Shown here: positions 37,012-45,695 of the stretch, one piece after another
How the letters are laid out: each line of letters opens with the position of its first letter
Numbering within the stretch: the stretch's first letter is position 1
DNA from: Enhydrobacter aerosaccus
Lineage (GTDB): Bacteria; Pseudomonadota; Alphaproteobacteria; Reyranellales; Reyranellaceae
Reading direction: 5' to 3'
Assembly: GCA_903832005.1 (NCBI GenBank)
Contig: CAIKZO010000028.1
Span: 62,001 to 126,000 of the forward strand
DNA: 64,000 nt
Program-made: the position numbers and the translations under genes
Notes under the pieces: model-generated
What the model saw: the letters and a program-made list of their open reading frames with translations, nothing else
The model's database searches: none
Told to the model about the DNA's origin: nothing

Positions 37012-37851
37012 ATGGCTTCCCATCCCGCGCTCGCTCCCGGCCGCGTCGCCGTCGTCACCGGCGCCGCGAGCGGCATCGGCCTCGCTGCCGCCGCCCGCTT
37101 CGCCAAGCTTGGCCTGAAGGTTTGCCTCGCCGATCTGTCGGCCGATGCGCTGGCCAAGGCGGCATCGACGATCGAGAGCAAGGACGTGATGACCGTCCCG
37201 ACCGACGTCAGCCGGCCCGAGAGCCTGCAGGCGCTGAAGGACAAGGTCTATAGCGCCTGGGGCGAGGTCGGCGTGCTGATGAACAACGCCGGCACGGCGC
37301 CGGGCGGCGGGGCGTACGATCATCCCGAGCGCTGGCAAAAGGTCCTGAGTGTGAACCTGTTCGGCGTGGTCAACGGCGTGCAGGCCTTCGTGCCGGCGAT
37401 GCTGCAGCAGAAGACGCCGGGCGCGGTGATCAACACCGGCTCCAAGCAGGGCATCACCTGCCCGCCGGGCGACACCGCCTACAATGTCAGCAAGGCCGGC
37501 GTGAAGGTCCTGACCGAGGGCTTGGCGCACAGTCTTCGCAACGAGGAAGGGGGCAGGATCACGGCCCATCTGCTCATTCCGGGCTCGACCTTCACCGGCA
37601 TGACCAGCCGCGGCCGTACCGAGAAGCCCGCCGGCGCCTGGACGCCCGACCAGGTGATCGACTTGCTGGTCACTGGCATGGCGCAAAATGAATTCTATAT
37701 CCTGTGTCCTGACAATGAAGTGACTCGCGAGGTCGATCACCGTCGTATTCTATGGGCGGCCAACGACATCGTTCAGAACCGGCCGGCGCTGTCGCGCTGG
37801 CACGCGGACTACAAGACCTCGTTCGAGCAATTCCTGCGTGCCAAGGAGTGA
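37012..37851 (+). CDS. SDR family oxidoreductase
   Basis: 279 residues of the classical short-chain dehydrogenase/reductase fold. VVTGAASGIGLAAAARF is the NAD(P)-binding TGxxxGxG motif, LMNNAG the NNAG motif, and YNVSKAG the catalytic YxxxK. The usual serine position falls in NTGSKQGITCPPGD. The C-terminal third (NEFYILCPDNEVTREVDHR) is longer than in minimal SDRs. Its substrate is unknown. It diverges from the binding protein gene and is followed after three bases by msrA. Confidence 0.9.
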   Translation: MASHPALAPGRVAVVTGAASGIGLAAAARFAKLGLKVCLADLSADALAKAASTIESKDVMTVPTDVSRPESLQALKDKVYSAWGEVGVLMNNAGTAPGGGAYDHPERWQKVLSVNLFGVVNGVQAFVPAMLQQKTPGAVINTGSKQGITCPPGDTAYNVSKAGVKVLTEGLAHSLRNEEGGRITAHLLIPGSTFTGMTSRGRTEKPAGAWTPDQVIDLLVTGMAQNEFYILCPDNEVTREVDHRRILWAANDIVQNRPALSRWHADYKTSFEQFLRAKE

Positions 37852-37854
37852 GCC

Positions 37855-38556
37855 ATGAAGATCCCCGTCTGGAGCTACGTTGCCGTGCTGGGCGTCGGCC
37901 TCGCGATCTTTGCGATGGCGCCCGGTAAATCGAGCGCGGAATCCGCCGTCGCCGTTCCAGCCCCCGCCGTCGATGAAACCGCATCGGCGCCCACGGAGAC
38001 GGCGGTGTTTGCCGGCGGCTGCTTCTGGGGCGTGCAGGGCGTGTTCCAGCATGTCGACGGCGTAAAGAACGCCGTGTCGGGTTACGCCGGCGGCGAGAAG
38101 AAAACCGCCGAATATGAAGTCGTGAGCGGCGGCCGCACCGGCCATGCCGAGTCGGTGAAAGTCACCTACGATCCGGCGAAGATCACCTACGGCCGCCTAC
38201 TGCAGATCTATTTCTCGGTCGCGCACGATCCGACCGAGCTCAACCGCCAGGGACCCGATACCGGCACGCAGTATCGCTCGACGATCTTCCCGGAGAACGA
38301 CGAGCAGGCGAAAGTGGCGAAGGCCTATATCGACCAGCTCAACAGCGCCAACACCTTCGGCAAGAAGCTCGCGACCACGATCGAGCCGGGCAAGCCGTTC
38401 TACGCCGCCGAGGGCTATCACCAGGATTACCTGACGCTCAATCCGCGCCAGCCCTACATCGTCTACAACGACCTGCCGAAGATCGAGGCGTTGAAGAAGA
38501 TGTTTCCCAACACCTATCGCGCCAAGCCGGCGCTGGTCAGCGAAGCCGGGCTTTAA
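37855..38556 (+). CDS. msrA: Peptide methionine sulfoxide reductase A, exported form
   Basis: 233 residues. The core starts at about residue 48 with AVFAGGCFWGVQGVFQHV, where the cysteine is catalytic, and continues with GYAGGEKKTAEYEVVSGG and HDPTELNRQGPDTGTQYRS. The first 25 residues are a hydrophobic signal or anchor (VWSYVAVLGVGLAIFAM), so the enzyme should work in the periplasm on oxidised methionines. Cytoplasmic MsrA has no such leader. A nested palindrome directly follows the gene. Confidence 0.94.
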   Translation: MKIPVWSYVAVLGVGLAIFAMAPGKSSAESAVAVPAPAVDETASAPTETAVFAGGCFWGVQGVFQHVDGVKNAVSGYAGGEKKTAEYEVVSGGRTGHAESVKVTYDPAKITYGRLLQIYFSVAHDPTELNRQGPDTGTQYRSTIFPENDEQAKVAKAYIDQLNSANTFGKKLATTIEPGKPFYAAEGYHQDYLTLNPRQPYIVYNDLPKIEALKKMFPNTYRAKPALVSEAGL

Positions 38557-38562
38557 TCTTCT

Positions 38563-38623
38563 GGGATCGCGGACCTCCAGGTCCGCTCATGAATCCGAGG
38601 CGGACCTGGAGGTCCGCGGTCCC
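38563..38623. repeat. Nested palindrome between msrA and the convergent DinB gene
   Basis: CGCGGACCTCCAGGTCCGC at 38568..38586 is the exact reverse complement of 38600..38618, with a 13-base spacer. The arms extend to 38563 and 38623 with one G-T mismatch. Each arm is itself a palindrome around CC or GG, so the two arms are also near-direct repeats. It lies seven bases after the msrA stop and eight bases before the DinB stop. It could terminate both genes or be a REP-like dispersed element. There is no T tract. Confidence 0.75.
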
Positions 38624-38631
38624 GTGAGACT

Positions 38632-39141
38632 CTAGCTGGGGTTTGGCCGCAGCACGCGGTGCAGGTCGAGCACCGGGGGCGCGTGACCCAGTTGCGAGAG
38701 CAGGGTGTGGACCTGGGCGCGGTGATGAGTCTGGTGGTTGAAGAAATGCGGCAGGATCACTGCCAGCGGATCTTCCGAGTCGAAGCCGGAGTTGTTGACG
38801 TAGCGCACGGTCCCTTGCTCGAAGTCGTCGGGCAAGTCCGAGAAGAAGCGCTCGATGCGCCGGTCCATCTGCTCGCGCGCCAGGCGGAGCGCATCGAACT
38901 TCTCGAACTGGACGGCGCCGAGGTTGGTCGACACATGTGTGCCGCCTTCGAAGCGCGTCATCCAAATCGTGTCGCCCAGCAGCAAATGGTTCAGCGTGCC
39001 GTGCACGCTGCCGAAGAATGCACCCAGGTCACGCCGGTATTCTGCGCCGGAAAGACCGGCGCAGGCGGCGTAGAGGGTCGCGTTGGCGAGGCGGTTGTAG
39101 GTCGCGTATTGCGCCCACGAACCAGAAGCGGAGCCGGACAT
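38632..39141 (-). CDS. DinB family protein
   Basis: 169 residues. The four-helix DinB fold is shown by SWAQYATYNRLANATLYAAC, by FFGSVHGTLNHLLLGDTIWM with the first metal histidine, and by HFFNHQTHHRAQVHTLLSQLG with the other histidines (HxxxH type). The three-histidine site in these proteins binds a metal; many act as thiol transferases (bacillithiol, mycothiol or maleylpyruvate type), but the function here is open. It starts at ATG 39141, 15 bases after the micro-ORF stop, so the two may be cotranscribed. Confidence 0.9.
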   Translation of the reverse strand: MSGSASGSWAQYATYNRLANATLYAACAGLSGAEYRRDLGAFFGSVHGTLNHLLLGDTIWMTRFEGGTHVSTNLGAVQFEKFDALRLAREQMDRRIERFFSDLPDDFEQGTVRYVNNSGFDSEDPLAVILPHFFNHQTHHRAQVHTLLSQLGHAPPVLDLHRVLRPNPS

Positions 39142-39156
39142 GGTCCCTCTTCTAGC

Positions 39157-39282
39157 TCAGCGCGACGCCACCGAAATCCAGCGAATGACGTCACGGACGA
39201 GCTTGGCCGTCACCGAGCCACGCATCCGGTGGGCGCGCAGCATCACGGGCTGCCGGTCGTACGCGAGAGTGGGAGTGGTCAT
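39157..39282 (-). CDS. 41-residue micro-protein
   Basis: The minus strand reads a 41-codon frame from ATG 39282 to TGA 39157. The protein begins MTTPTLAYDRQPVM and ends KLVRDVIRWISVASR; it is very basic (six arginines in its second half) with an amphipathic helix at the end. The start is supported by a perfect GGAGG five bases upstream (GGAGGTTTCTATG). The arginine-rich helix resembles in a general way the short DUF1127/YjiS-type proteins of alphaproteobacteria; this is only a similarity of style. It lies 15 bases before the DinB gene on the same strand. Confidence 0.6.
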   Translation of the reverse strand: MTTPTLAYDRQPVMLRAHRMRGSVTAKLVRDVIRWISVASR

Positions 39283-39359
39283 AGAAACCTCCATTGAGCT
39301 GAAGCCTATGTAATTCCTGCCCTTCCGTTCGTTAATCCGTCCTTGTTGACCAATACTTA

Positions 39360-39372
39360 TGAATAATATTCA
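39360..39372. promoter_or_regulatory. LysR-type T-N11-A operator
   Basis: TGAATAATATTCA is a perfect 13-base palindrome with the T-N11-A form bound by LysR-type regulators. It lies ten bases before the ATG of the LysR gene at 39383 and between it and the divergent micro-ORF. It probably serves autoregulation or control of the divergent gene. Confidence 0.55.
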
Positions 39373-39382
39373 CTAATCGGCG

Positions 39383-40288
39383 ATGATCGATCATGCGAGC
39401 GAGATGGCCGCCTTCGTTCGGGTGGTCGACGCCAAGGGGTTTTCGGCGGCAGCGCCGGCGCTCGGCCTGACGCCGTCGGCGGTCAGCAAGCTCGTGACCC
39501 GGCTCGAGGCGCGGCTGGGCGTGCGGCTGCTGCAGCGCACGACACGGGCACTCCACCTCACCGAGGAAGGCGGGGCCTTCTACGAGCAGGCGCAGCGCAT
39601 CGTGGGCGAGATCGAGGCACTGGAGAGCCGCATCGTCGATGGGCGCGGCACGCCGCACGGCCTCCTGCGGGTGACGACGTCGCTCGCCTTCGCCACCCAT
39701 CAGCTCACGCCCGTCTTGGCGGAGTTCCTGGCGCGCTATCCCGACATCCAGTTCGCGCTGCTGCCGACCGATCGCATGCTCGACATGGTCGAGGAGGGGA
39801 TCGACGTCGCCATTCGCATCGGCCGCATGGCCGACACCAGCTTCGTGGCGCGCCGCATCGGCGAAGACAGGCGCGTGATCTGCGCCACGCCCGATTACCT
39901 CGCGCGCCACGGCACGCCCACGCGGCCGGAAGAGCTGCTGCGCCACAATTGCATCCTGTCGCGCGAGCGCTCGCACCTGAACCGGTGGGCGTTCCGGATC
40001 GACAACGAGATCCGTGAGATCGAGGTCACCGGCCGGCTGGCCGTCGACGAGGGCGACGCGCAGCTTCAGCTCGCCTTGCAGGGCATCGGCATCGTGCGGC
40101 TGACCCGCCTCACCGTGGCGCAGGCGGTGCGCACCGGAGCTCTGGTATCCTTGCTGCCGGAATTCTCCGCGGAGCAGGCCCTGCCCATCAACGCCGTCTA
40201 TCCTCATCGCCGGCATCTCGCGCCCAAGGTGCCGGCGTTCGTCGATTTCCTGATCGAGAAGTTCACGCCGCCACCGTGGGAGATCTGA
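39383..40288 (+). CDS. LysR family transcriptional regulator
   Basis: 301 residues. The winged helix is AAFVRVVDAKGFSAAAPALG followed by LTPSAVSKLVTRLEARLG and LLQRTTRALHLTEEG. The ligand-binding half (GLLRVTTSLAFATHQLTPVL, ICATPDYLARHGTPTRPEEL) fits the large subgroup that resembles DsdC/AaeR-type LTTRs. A T-N11-A palindrome lies upstream. The gene is only one base away from, or overlapping the leader of, the first crcB gene, so it may be cotranscribed with the fluoride genes. Whether it senses fluoride stress is not known. Confidence 0.93.
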   Translation: MIDHASEMAAFVRVVDAKGFSAAAPALGLTPSAVSKLVTRLEARLGVRLLQRTTRALHLTEEGGAFYEQAQRIVGEIEALESRIVDGRGTPHGLLRVTTSLAFATHQLTPVLAEFLARYPDIQFALLPTDRMLDMVEEGIDVAIRIGRMADTSFVARRIGEDRRVICATPDYLARHGTPTRPEELLRHNCILSRERSHLNRWAFRIDNEIREIEVTGRLAVDEGDAQLQLALQGIGIVRLTRLTVAQAVRTGALVSLLPEFSAEQALPINAVYPHRRHLAPKVPAFVDFLIEKFTPPPWEI

Positions 40289-40289
40289 G

Positions 40290-40685
40290 CTGGGAGATTT
40301 CCTTCACCTCCTGATCGGCGCCGGGCTCGTGACCCTGGGCGCGATCTTCGGCACCCCGCTGCGCTTCTATGTCGGCCGCGTGGTGAGCGCGCGCGTCGGC
40401 GAGACGTTCCCGTGGGGCACTCTCGTCGTGAACGTGAGCGGATGCCTGATCATGGGTGTGGTCGCGGCCTATGCCACGCGGCACGGCCTGTCGGGCCGTT
40501 CGGACTACTGGCTGCTGCTCGCGACCGGCTTCCTCGGCAGTTACACGACCGTCTCGTCCTTCGCGCTGCAAACGCTGGCGCTGGCGAGAGAGAGCGAGAC
40601 CCGCTTCGCCGCGGGCTACATCGCGCTCTCGGTCGGCCTTTGCCTCGGCGCGGTGGCACTTGGGTTTGCCGGAGGCATGCGATGA
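40290..40685 (+). CDS. crcB: Fluoride channel protein CrcB/Fluc, subunit 1 (probable CTG start)
   Basis: 131 residues if started at CTG 40290. The family's first helix, LLIGAGLVTLGAIFGTPLRF, extends upstream of the first standard start codon (GTG 40329), which would cut the helix. CTG 40290 has GGGAG seven bases before it and gives exactly the length of the second CrcB. Other motifs are TLVVNVSGCLIMG with the conserved asparagine and GFLGSYTTVSSFALQ. The usual TTFS phenylalanine is replaced by valine. The protein exports fluoride through a dual-subunit membrane channel. It overlaps the next crcB gene by four bases (ATGA). Confidence 0.85.
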   Translation: MGDFLHLLIGAGLVTLGAIFGTPLRFYVGRVVSARVGETFPWGTLVVNVSGCLIMGVVAAYATRHGLSGRSDYWLLLATGFLGSYTTVSSFALQTLALARESETRFAAGYIALSVGLCLGAVALGFAGGMR

Positions 40686-41077
40686 GCCTCTATGCCGCGA
40701 TCGTCGCCGGCGGAATCGTCGGCAGCCTGATGCGCTGGCTGGTGGCGCTGGTGCTGCCGTCCGTCGCCGGCGGCTTTCCCTGGCCGACGCTGTTCGCCAA
40801 CGTGACCGGCTGCGTCCTGATCGGTTTCTATTCGGCGCTGACAGGGCCCGACGGCCGGTTGTTCGTCGATCCGCGCACGCGCCAATTCGTGCTGACCGGC
40901 ATCTGCGGCGGCTACACGACCTTCTCCGGCTTCAGCATCGAGATGCTGCGCTTCCTGCAGGCGAGCGACTCGCTGCAGGCGGCAGTCTATCTTGCGGTGT
41001 CGGTGACCAGCTGGCTGGCCGCGGTCTGGCTGGGCGACATCGTGGCGCGACGACTGAACCACCGAGGGGGGCTTTAG
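40682..41077 (+). CDS. crcB: Fluoride channel protein CrcB/Fluc, subunit 2
   Basis: 131 residues, four membrane helices. SLYAAIVAGGIVGSLMRWL, TLFANVTGCVLIG and GICGGYTTFSGFSIEML give the complete Fluc signature with the asparagine and the two phenylalanines of the ion path. Paired crcB genes encode either two dual-topology halves or a heterodimer; here the first subunit has lost one phenylalanine, which suggests the subunits are not equal. The start is fixed by the ATGA overlap. A DUF190 gene follows by three bases, a common arrangement in fluoride-resistance loci. Confidence 0.94.
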   Translation: MSLYAAIVAGGIVGSLMRWLVALVLPSVAGGFPWPTLFANVTGCVLIGFYSALTGPDGRLFVDPRTRQFVLTGICGGYTTFSGFSIEMLRFLQASDSLQAAVYLAVSVTSWLAAVWLGDIVARRLNHRGGL

Positions 41078-41080
41078 ACC

Positions 41081-41416
41081 ATGCAGACTCCGAGACCGGC
41101 GCAGCTCCTGCGCATCCTGATCGGCGAAGCGGCGCGGCACAACGGCAAGCCGCTCCATGAGGCCATCGTGCTGAAGGCGCGAGACATGAAACTGGCGGGC
41201 GCCACCGTGCTGCGCGCCGGCATGGGCTTCGGCCATTCGCACGTGGTCCATAGTGCCAAGATCATGCAGCTTTCCGACGATTTGCCGCTCCTCATCGAGA
41301 TCATCGACACCAGGGACAAGATCGCGTCCTTCCTGCCCGAGCTCGAGGGCATGATGAAGGGCGGCATCGCCACGGTTCAGGACCTCGAGATGCTGGTCTA
41401 CGCCTCGGAACCTTGA
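41081..41416 (+). CDS. DUF190 domain protein, fluoride locus
   Basis: 111 residues. LLRILIGEAARHNGKPLHEA, RAGMGFGHSHVVHSAKIMQL and DLPLLIEIIDTRDKIASFLPEL are the conserved blocks of DUF190, a PII-like ferredoxin-fold family. Such genes often follow crcB and may act in fluoride or nucleotide-linked sensing, but their function is not established. It is soluble and cytoplasmic. The operon ends here with a hairpin terminator four bases later. Confidence 0.92.
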   Translation: MQTPRPAQLLRILIGEAARHNGKPLHEAIVLKARDMKLAGATVLRAGMGFGHSHVVHSAKIMQLSDDLPLLIEIIDTRDKIASFLPELEGMMKGGIATVQDLEMLVYASEP

Positions 41417-41419
41417 GGC

Positions 41420-41446
41420 CTGGGGAACCCTGAGCCGGTTCCCCAG
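41420..41446 (+). terminator. Hairpin terminator after the crcB-DUF190 operon
   Basis: CTGGGGAACC at 41420..41429 pairs perfectly with GGTTCCCCAG at 41437..41446 around a seven-base loop. It starts three bases after the DUF190 stop and is followed by TTAA, a poor T tract. Position and stem strength support a terminator. Confidence 0.65.
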
Positions 41447-41456
41447 TTAACGGTGC

Positions 41457-41843
41457 ATGGACCGGGACCAGGAACTCTTCATACAGGCCTTCTGGGTCAA
41501 ATGCCGGGAAACCATCCGCCCGGAAGTGGATGCCGCTGCGCACGATCTGCGCAGCGCCGGCCGCGACACCGCCGTCTCGTCGCAGGAATATTCGGAAGTG
41601 CCCGACCGTCCCCCGACAGCCGTCGGACCGTCGCTCACCCTCACTTTGCGGCCGCGCGGCCCCGCCGACGGCGTCGTGCAGCCCGCGATCGAATTCCATG
41701 GCGACGTCGCCCGCAACAAGATCGAAGTGCGCACCTCGGCCGGCCATCGCCAGGTCTACGATCTCGACACTGTCGACGAGCGGATCGTGAAGGGCGAGAT
41801 CGCGGAGTGGCTCGGCCATCTCATAACGGCCTCGCCCGTCTGA
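41457..41843 (+). CDS. Hypothetical protein
   Basis: 128 residues, no family recognised. It starts MDRDQELFIQAFWVKCRE and contains AIEFHGDVARNKIEVRTS followed by YDLDTVDERIVKGEIAEWL. There is no signal peptide or membrane segment, so it should be a cytoplasmic alpha/beta protein. The codon use is normal for the region and the frame is conserved-looking, with few rare codons. It sits just after the terminator of the fluoride operon and before an NTF2-like gene, and has a weak ribosome-binding site. Coding is likely but not certain. Confidence 0.6.
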   Translation: MDRDQELFIQAFWVKCRETIRPEVDAAAHDLRSAGRDTAVSSQEYSEVPDRPPTAVGPSLTLTLRPRGPADGVVQPAIEFHGDVARNKIEVRTSAGHRQVYDLDTVDERIVKGEIAEWLGHLITASPV

Positions 41844-41886
41844 AGACGGAGCGCTAGGCTGTCCTTCCATCAAGGGAGGGCGCCTC

Positions 41887-42255
41887 ATGGCTGACGCTAT
41901 CGACGATCTGTTCCGCCGCTTCGGCAAAGGCTTCAACAAGGCCGACGTGGACGAGATCGCGGCCTGCGTGACCGACGATTTCGAGTGGCGCCTGAACGCC
42001 GGCGGCTCGCCGGCCGGTCGCGTGCTGAAGGGCAAGGACGATCTACGTGCCTACTTCGCCGACAAGAGCACGGCGCACAAAGAAGCGCGTTACTCCGAGG
42101 CGCGCATCCATCGCTCCGGTGACAAATTGTTCGGCACTTTCCGCGTTACCGGCATCGACGCTGCCGGCAAACCGTTCGATCGCTACGGCATCGACCTCTA
42201 CGAAGTGAAGGACGGCAAGATCTCGCTGAAAGACAGCTACCTGAAGGCGGACTGA
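41887..42255 (+). CDS. NTF2/SnoaL-like protein
   Basis: 122 residues. The fold is indicated by IDDLFRRFGKGFNKADVDEI at the N-terminus, CVTDDFEWRLNAGGSPAG, and the strand series DKLFGTFRVTGIDAAGKPF then YGIDLYEVKDGKISLKDSYL. GGGAGGG lies seven bases before the ATG. It has no signal peptide, so it is cytoplasmic. Members act as small isomerases, hydrolases or ligand carriers. It ends two bases before the enoyl-CoA hydratase gene, so the pair probably works together on one substrate. Confidence 0.82.
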   Translation: MADAIDDLFRRFGKGFNKADVDEIAACVTDDFEWRLNAGGSPAGRVLKGKDDLRAYFADKSTAHKEARYSEARIHRSGDKLFGTFRVTGIDAAGKPFDRYGIDLYEVKDGKISLKDSYLKAD

Positions 42256-42257
42256 TC

Positions 42258-43048
42258 GTGAGCAACGACACCGTCCTCTTTGAGATCGATGGCCGCGGCG
42301 TGGCGACGGTCACGCTCAACCGTCCCAAGGTCAACAACGCCTACAACGGCGACCTGATCCAGGGCCTGCACGACGCGATGGATTCGCTTGGCCGCGAGGC
42401 CGGCCTGCGCATCGTCGTGCTGAAGGGCAACGGCCGGCATTTCCAGGCGGGCGCCGATCTCGCCTGGATCAACGGCGTGGCGACGCAAAGCCCGAAGGAA
42501 AACGAAGCCGTGAGCCGGCTGACGGCCGAGGCGGTCCGGCGACTCGATACCTGTCCCGTGCCGACGCTCGCGCTGATCCAGGGCGGCTGCTTCGGCGGCG
42601 GCACCGGCATTGCCGCGGCCTGCGATGTCGTGGTCGCCAGCGAAGATGCGATCTTCTCGATCAGCGAGACGCGCTGGGGCCTGATGGCGGGCATCATCCT
42701 GCCACAGCTCTGCCAGGCCATGGGGGTGCGCCAGGTGCGCCGCTATGCGCTGACCGGCGAGCGCTTTGGCGCTGCGGAAGCACAAAAGCTCGGCCTGGTG
42801 CACGAGGTCTGCCCGACCGGCGGCCTCGAGGAAGCGGGCAAGAAGATCGTCGAAGCCGTGCTGATGAACGCACCGGCCGTGACGACGGCCACCAAGTTGC
42901 GCTCGATCGCCTCGGCCCGTGCCTTCATCGACGACGGCGAGATGCGCGACCTGATCGACGAGCACGCACGGGCGCGCCAGCAGGCCGAAGCCAAGGAAGG
43001 CCTGCTGAGCTTCAAGGAGAAGCGCAAGCCTTCCTGGTATCCGGAAGG

Positions 43049-43052
<4 letters not shown>
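42258..43052 (+). CDS. Enoyl-CoA hydratase/isomerase family protein (methylglutaconyl-CoA hydratase-like)
   Basis: 264 residues, GTG start two bases after the preceding gene. Crotonase motifs are [18 protein letters not shown] for the first oxyanion-hole region and [20 protein letters not shown] for the second; [18 protein letters not shown] carries the catalytic glutamate. The GGCFGGG and glutamate pattern resembles LiuC-type methylglutaconyl-CoA hydratases of leucine breakdown. No other leucine-pathway gene is near. The stop overlaps the stop of the convergent cysK by four bases. Confidence 0.9.
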
Positions 43053-44007
<955 letters not shown>

Positions 44008-44011
<4 letters not shown>

Positions 44012-45600
44012 GGCGCCTTTATACCCTGACGTCGCAGCACTGACCAAGCGGTCAGCAGCACCAGCGACAGGCCCGAGATCGCCCACCCGATCTGCTCCTC
44101 GGGCAGCGCCACACGCTGCAGGGTGTAGGTGTGCCGGCCAGCCGCCGCCGTAAAAGAGACGAGACGCAACGGATCGGTCGGCACGATCTGTGTCACTGGC
44201 GTGACACGCCAGGCAGGAAAAAAGAAGCGCCGCACGACGACGGTCGTCGGCGCGGCGCTCTCGACCTCGATCGTGAGCGCCCCGAACGGCGCACCATCGG
44301 CCCGGCACACGCGGGCGGCTGGCGTACACGCGATCGGTGCGACGTTCGCCACTTGCTGCAATCCGATATCGGCGATGTCCTCGTTGGCGGACTGTGGAAA
44401 GCCGTGCGGCTGGTATTCCTTCGCGTCCCGCTGCACGAGCGACGGATGTTCGATCGTGCGCTGGAGGCGCAGCACCATATCGCCCATGGCCAATAACTCG
44501 GCGAAGGCGAGGGCGAGCGCGGCGAGGCCCAGGAGGTAGACGATCGCGCGCGGCGGGTTTCGGACTGGCGCCCCGCAGAAGGCCGTGATCACGGCGAACT
44601 CCACCACCACCATGAGTCGCCAGGGAAACTGGACTTTGGCGAGCTCGGGCAGCTGCCAGAACCACGGCACCAGCCCCGACATCAGTACCAGGCAAACGAA
44701 GCAGATCGCGACCCACAAACGTGCGCCGCCGGGACGAAGACAGAGTGCAAAAGCGAGCAGGCCATAGGCGGCCGCCAGCAGCACGACGACCCACATGATC
44801 GAGGGCTCGGGCCAGCGCTGCGGCGTAAACAGGAACCAGTTGTCGACGGTATAGAACGACGACCACAGTCTTTCGGCTGACACCCAGCCCTGCAATGTCA
44901 TCGCCGGCACGAGATAGACGGCGGCAAGGCCGATGCCGAGGGCGACACCGGCGGCGACACCCAGCATTTCACGCAGCGTTCGCAGTCGGGTCACCACGAA
45001 CGCCGGCAGGACCGTGACCGAAACCAGCAGCGCCGTCGGCAGGTGGGTTGCCAGCAGACCGGCATAGGCAAGGGCGAGCAGCACCGGGCGACGGATCGTC
45101 AGCAGGATCAGCGGCAGGAAAACGTAAGCGGCGAATTCGGCGTAGGCGCCGCGCATGTAGTGATCGAGCAGGTGATAGGGCGCCGCCATGTAGACGAGCG
45201 CGCCCCAGAAGGCCGCGCGCGGCCGGCCGGTTTCCTGCTTCAGCCAGGCGTGCATGGCGAGGCCGGAGGCAAACAGCACGAGCGTCGCCGAGACAGATAG
45301 GCGATACGGCACCGACAGGAGGTTTGCCATCATGACGCTGACGAGCGCGTCGATCCAGAACGGCAGCGGCGGATAGAAGTAGAAGGCGGGACTGCCGAGG
45401 CCGTCGAACGACGACGGCATCCACCGTGGATAGGGAACGACGGTGCGGAATTGCTCGGCGAACTGCGCCGCCCAGGTGAGGTTGAGCGGCGAACTGTGGC
45501 TGATCAACGTGCCGAACAACAGCGACGGCAGGAGCAGGAACACCGCGGCAGCCGCGTAGCCAAACAACTGTCGGCCGGGAGCGGGAGCGGAATGATTCAT
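44008..45600 (-). CDS. Large multispanning membrane protein (glycosyltransferase C-like)
   Basis: 530 residues with about 11 membrane helices followed by a C-terminal exoplasmic beta-rich domain ([20 protein letters not shown]). The first loop after helix 1 ([20 protein letters not shown]) contains the acid-and-aromatic-rich face common to membrane glycosyltransferase-like (6-pyruvoyl-tetrahydropterin-synthase-related) proteins. It probably uses a lipid-linked sugar at the outer face of the inner membrane. ATG 45600 is preferred because it directly precedes the first helix. It diverges from a second such gene and is coupled to cysK. Confidence 0.65.
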
Positions 45601-45695
45601 GCCGTTGCAATATATCTGATATCGGTGCGCGGCCGACAACCCTTCCGGGTGCAATCCAATAGACCCCAACGCCGCGTGAAAGTAGTGTCCGCCGG

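Noticed and set aside
39283-40330. Fluoride riboswitch before the crcB genes
   Set aside because: No pseudoknotted crcB-motif leader could be found; the first crcB starts right after the LysR gene.
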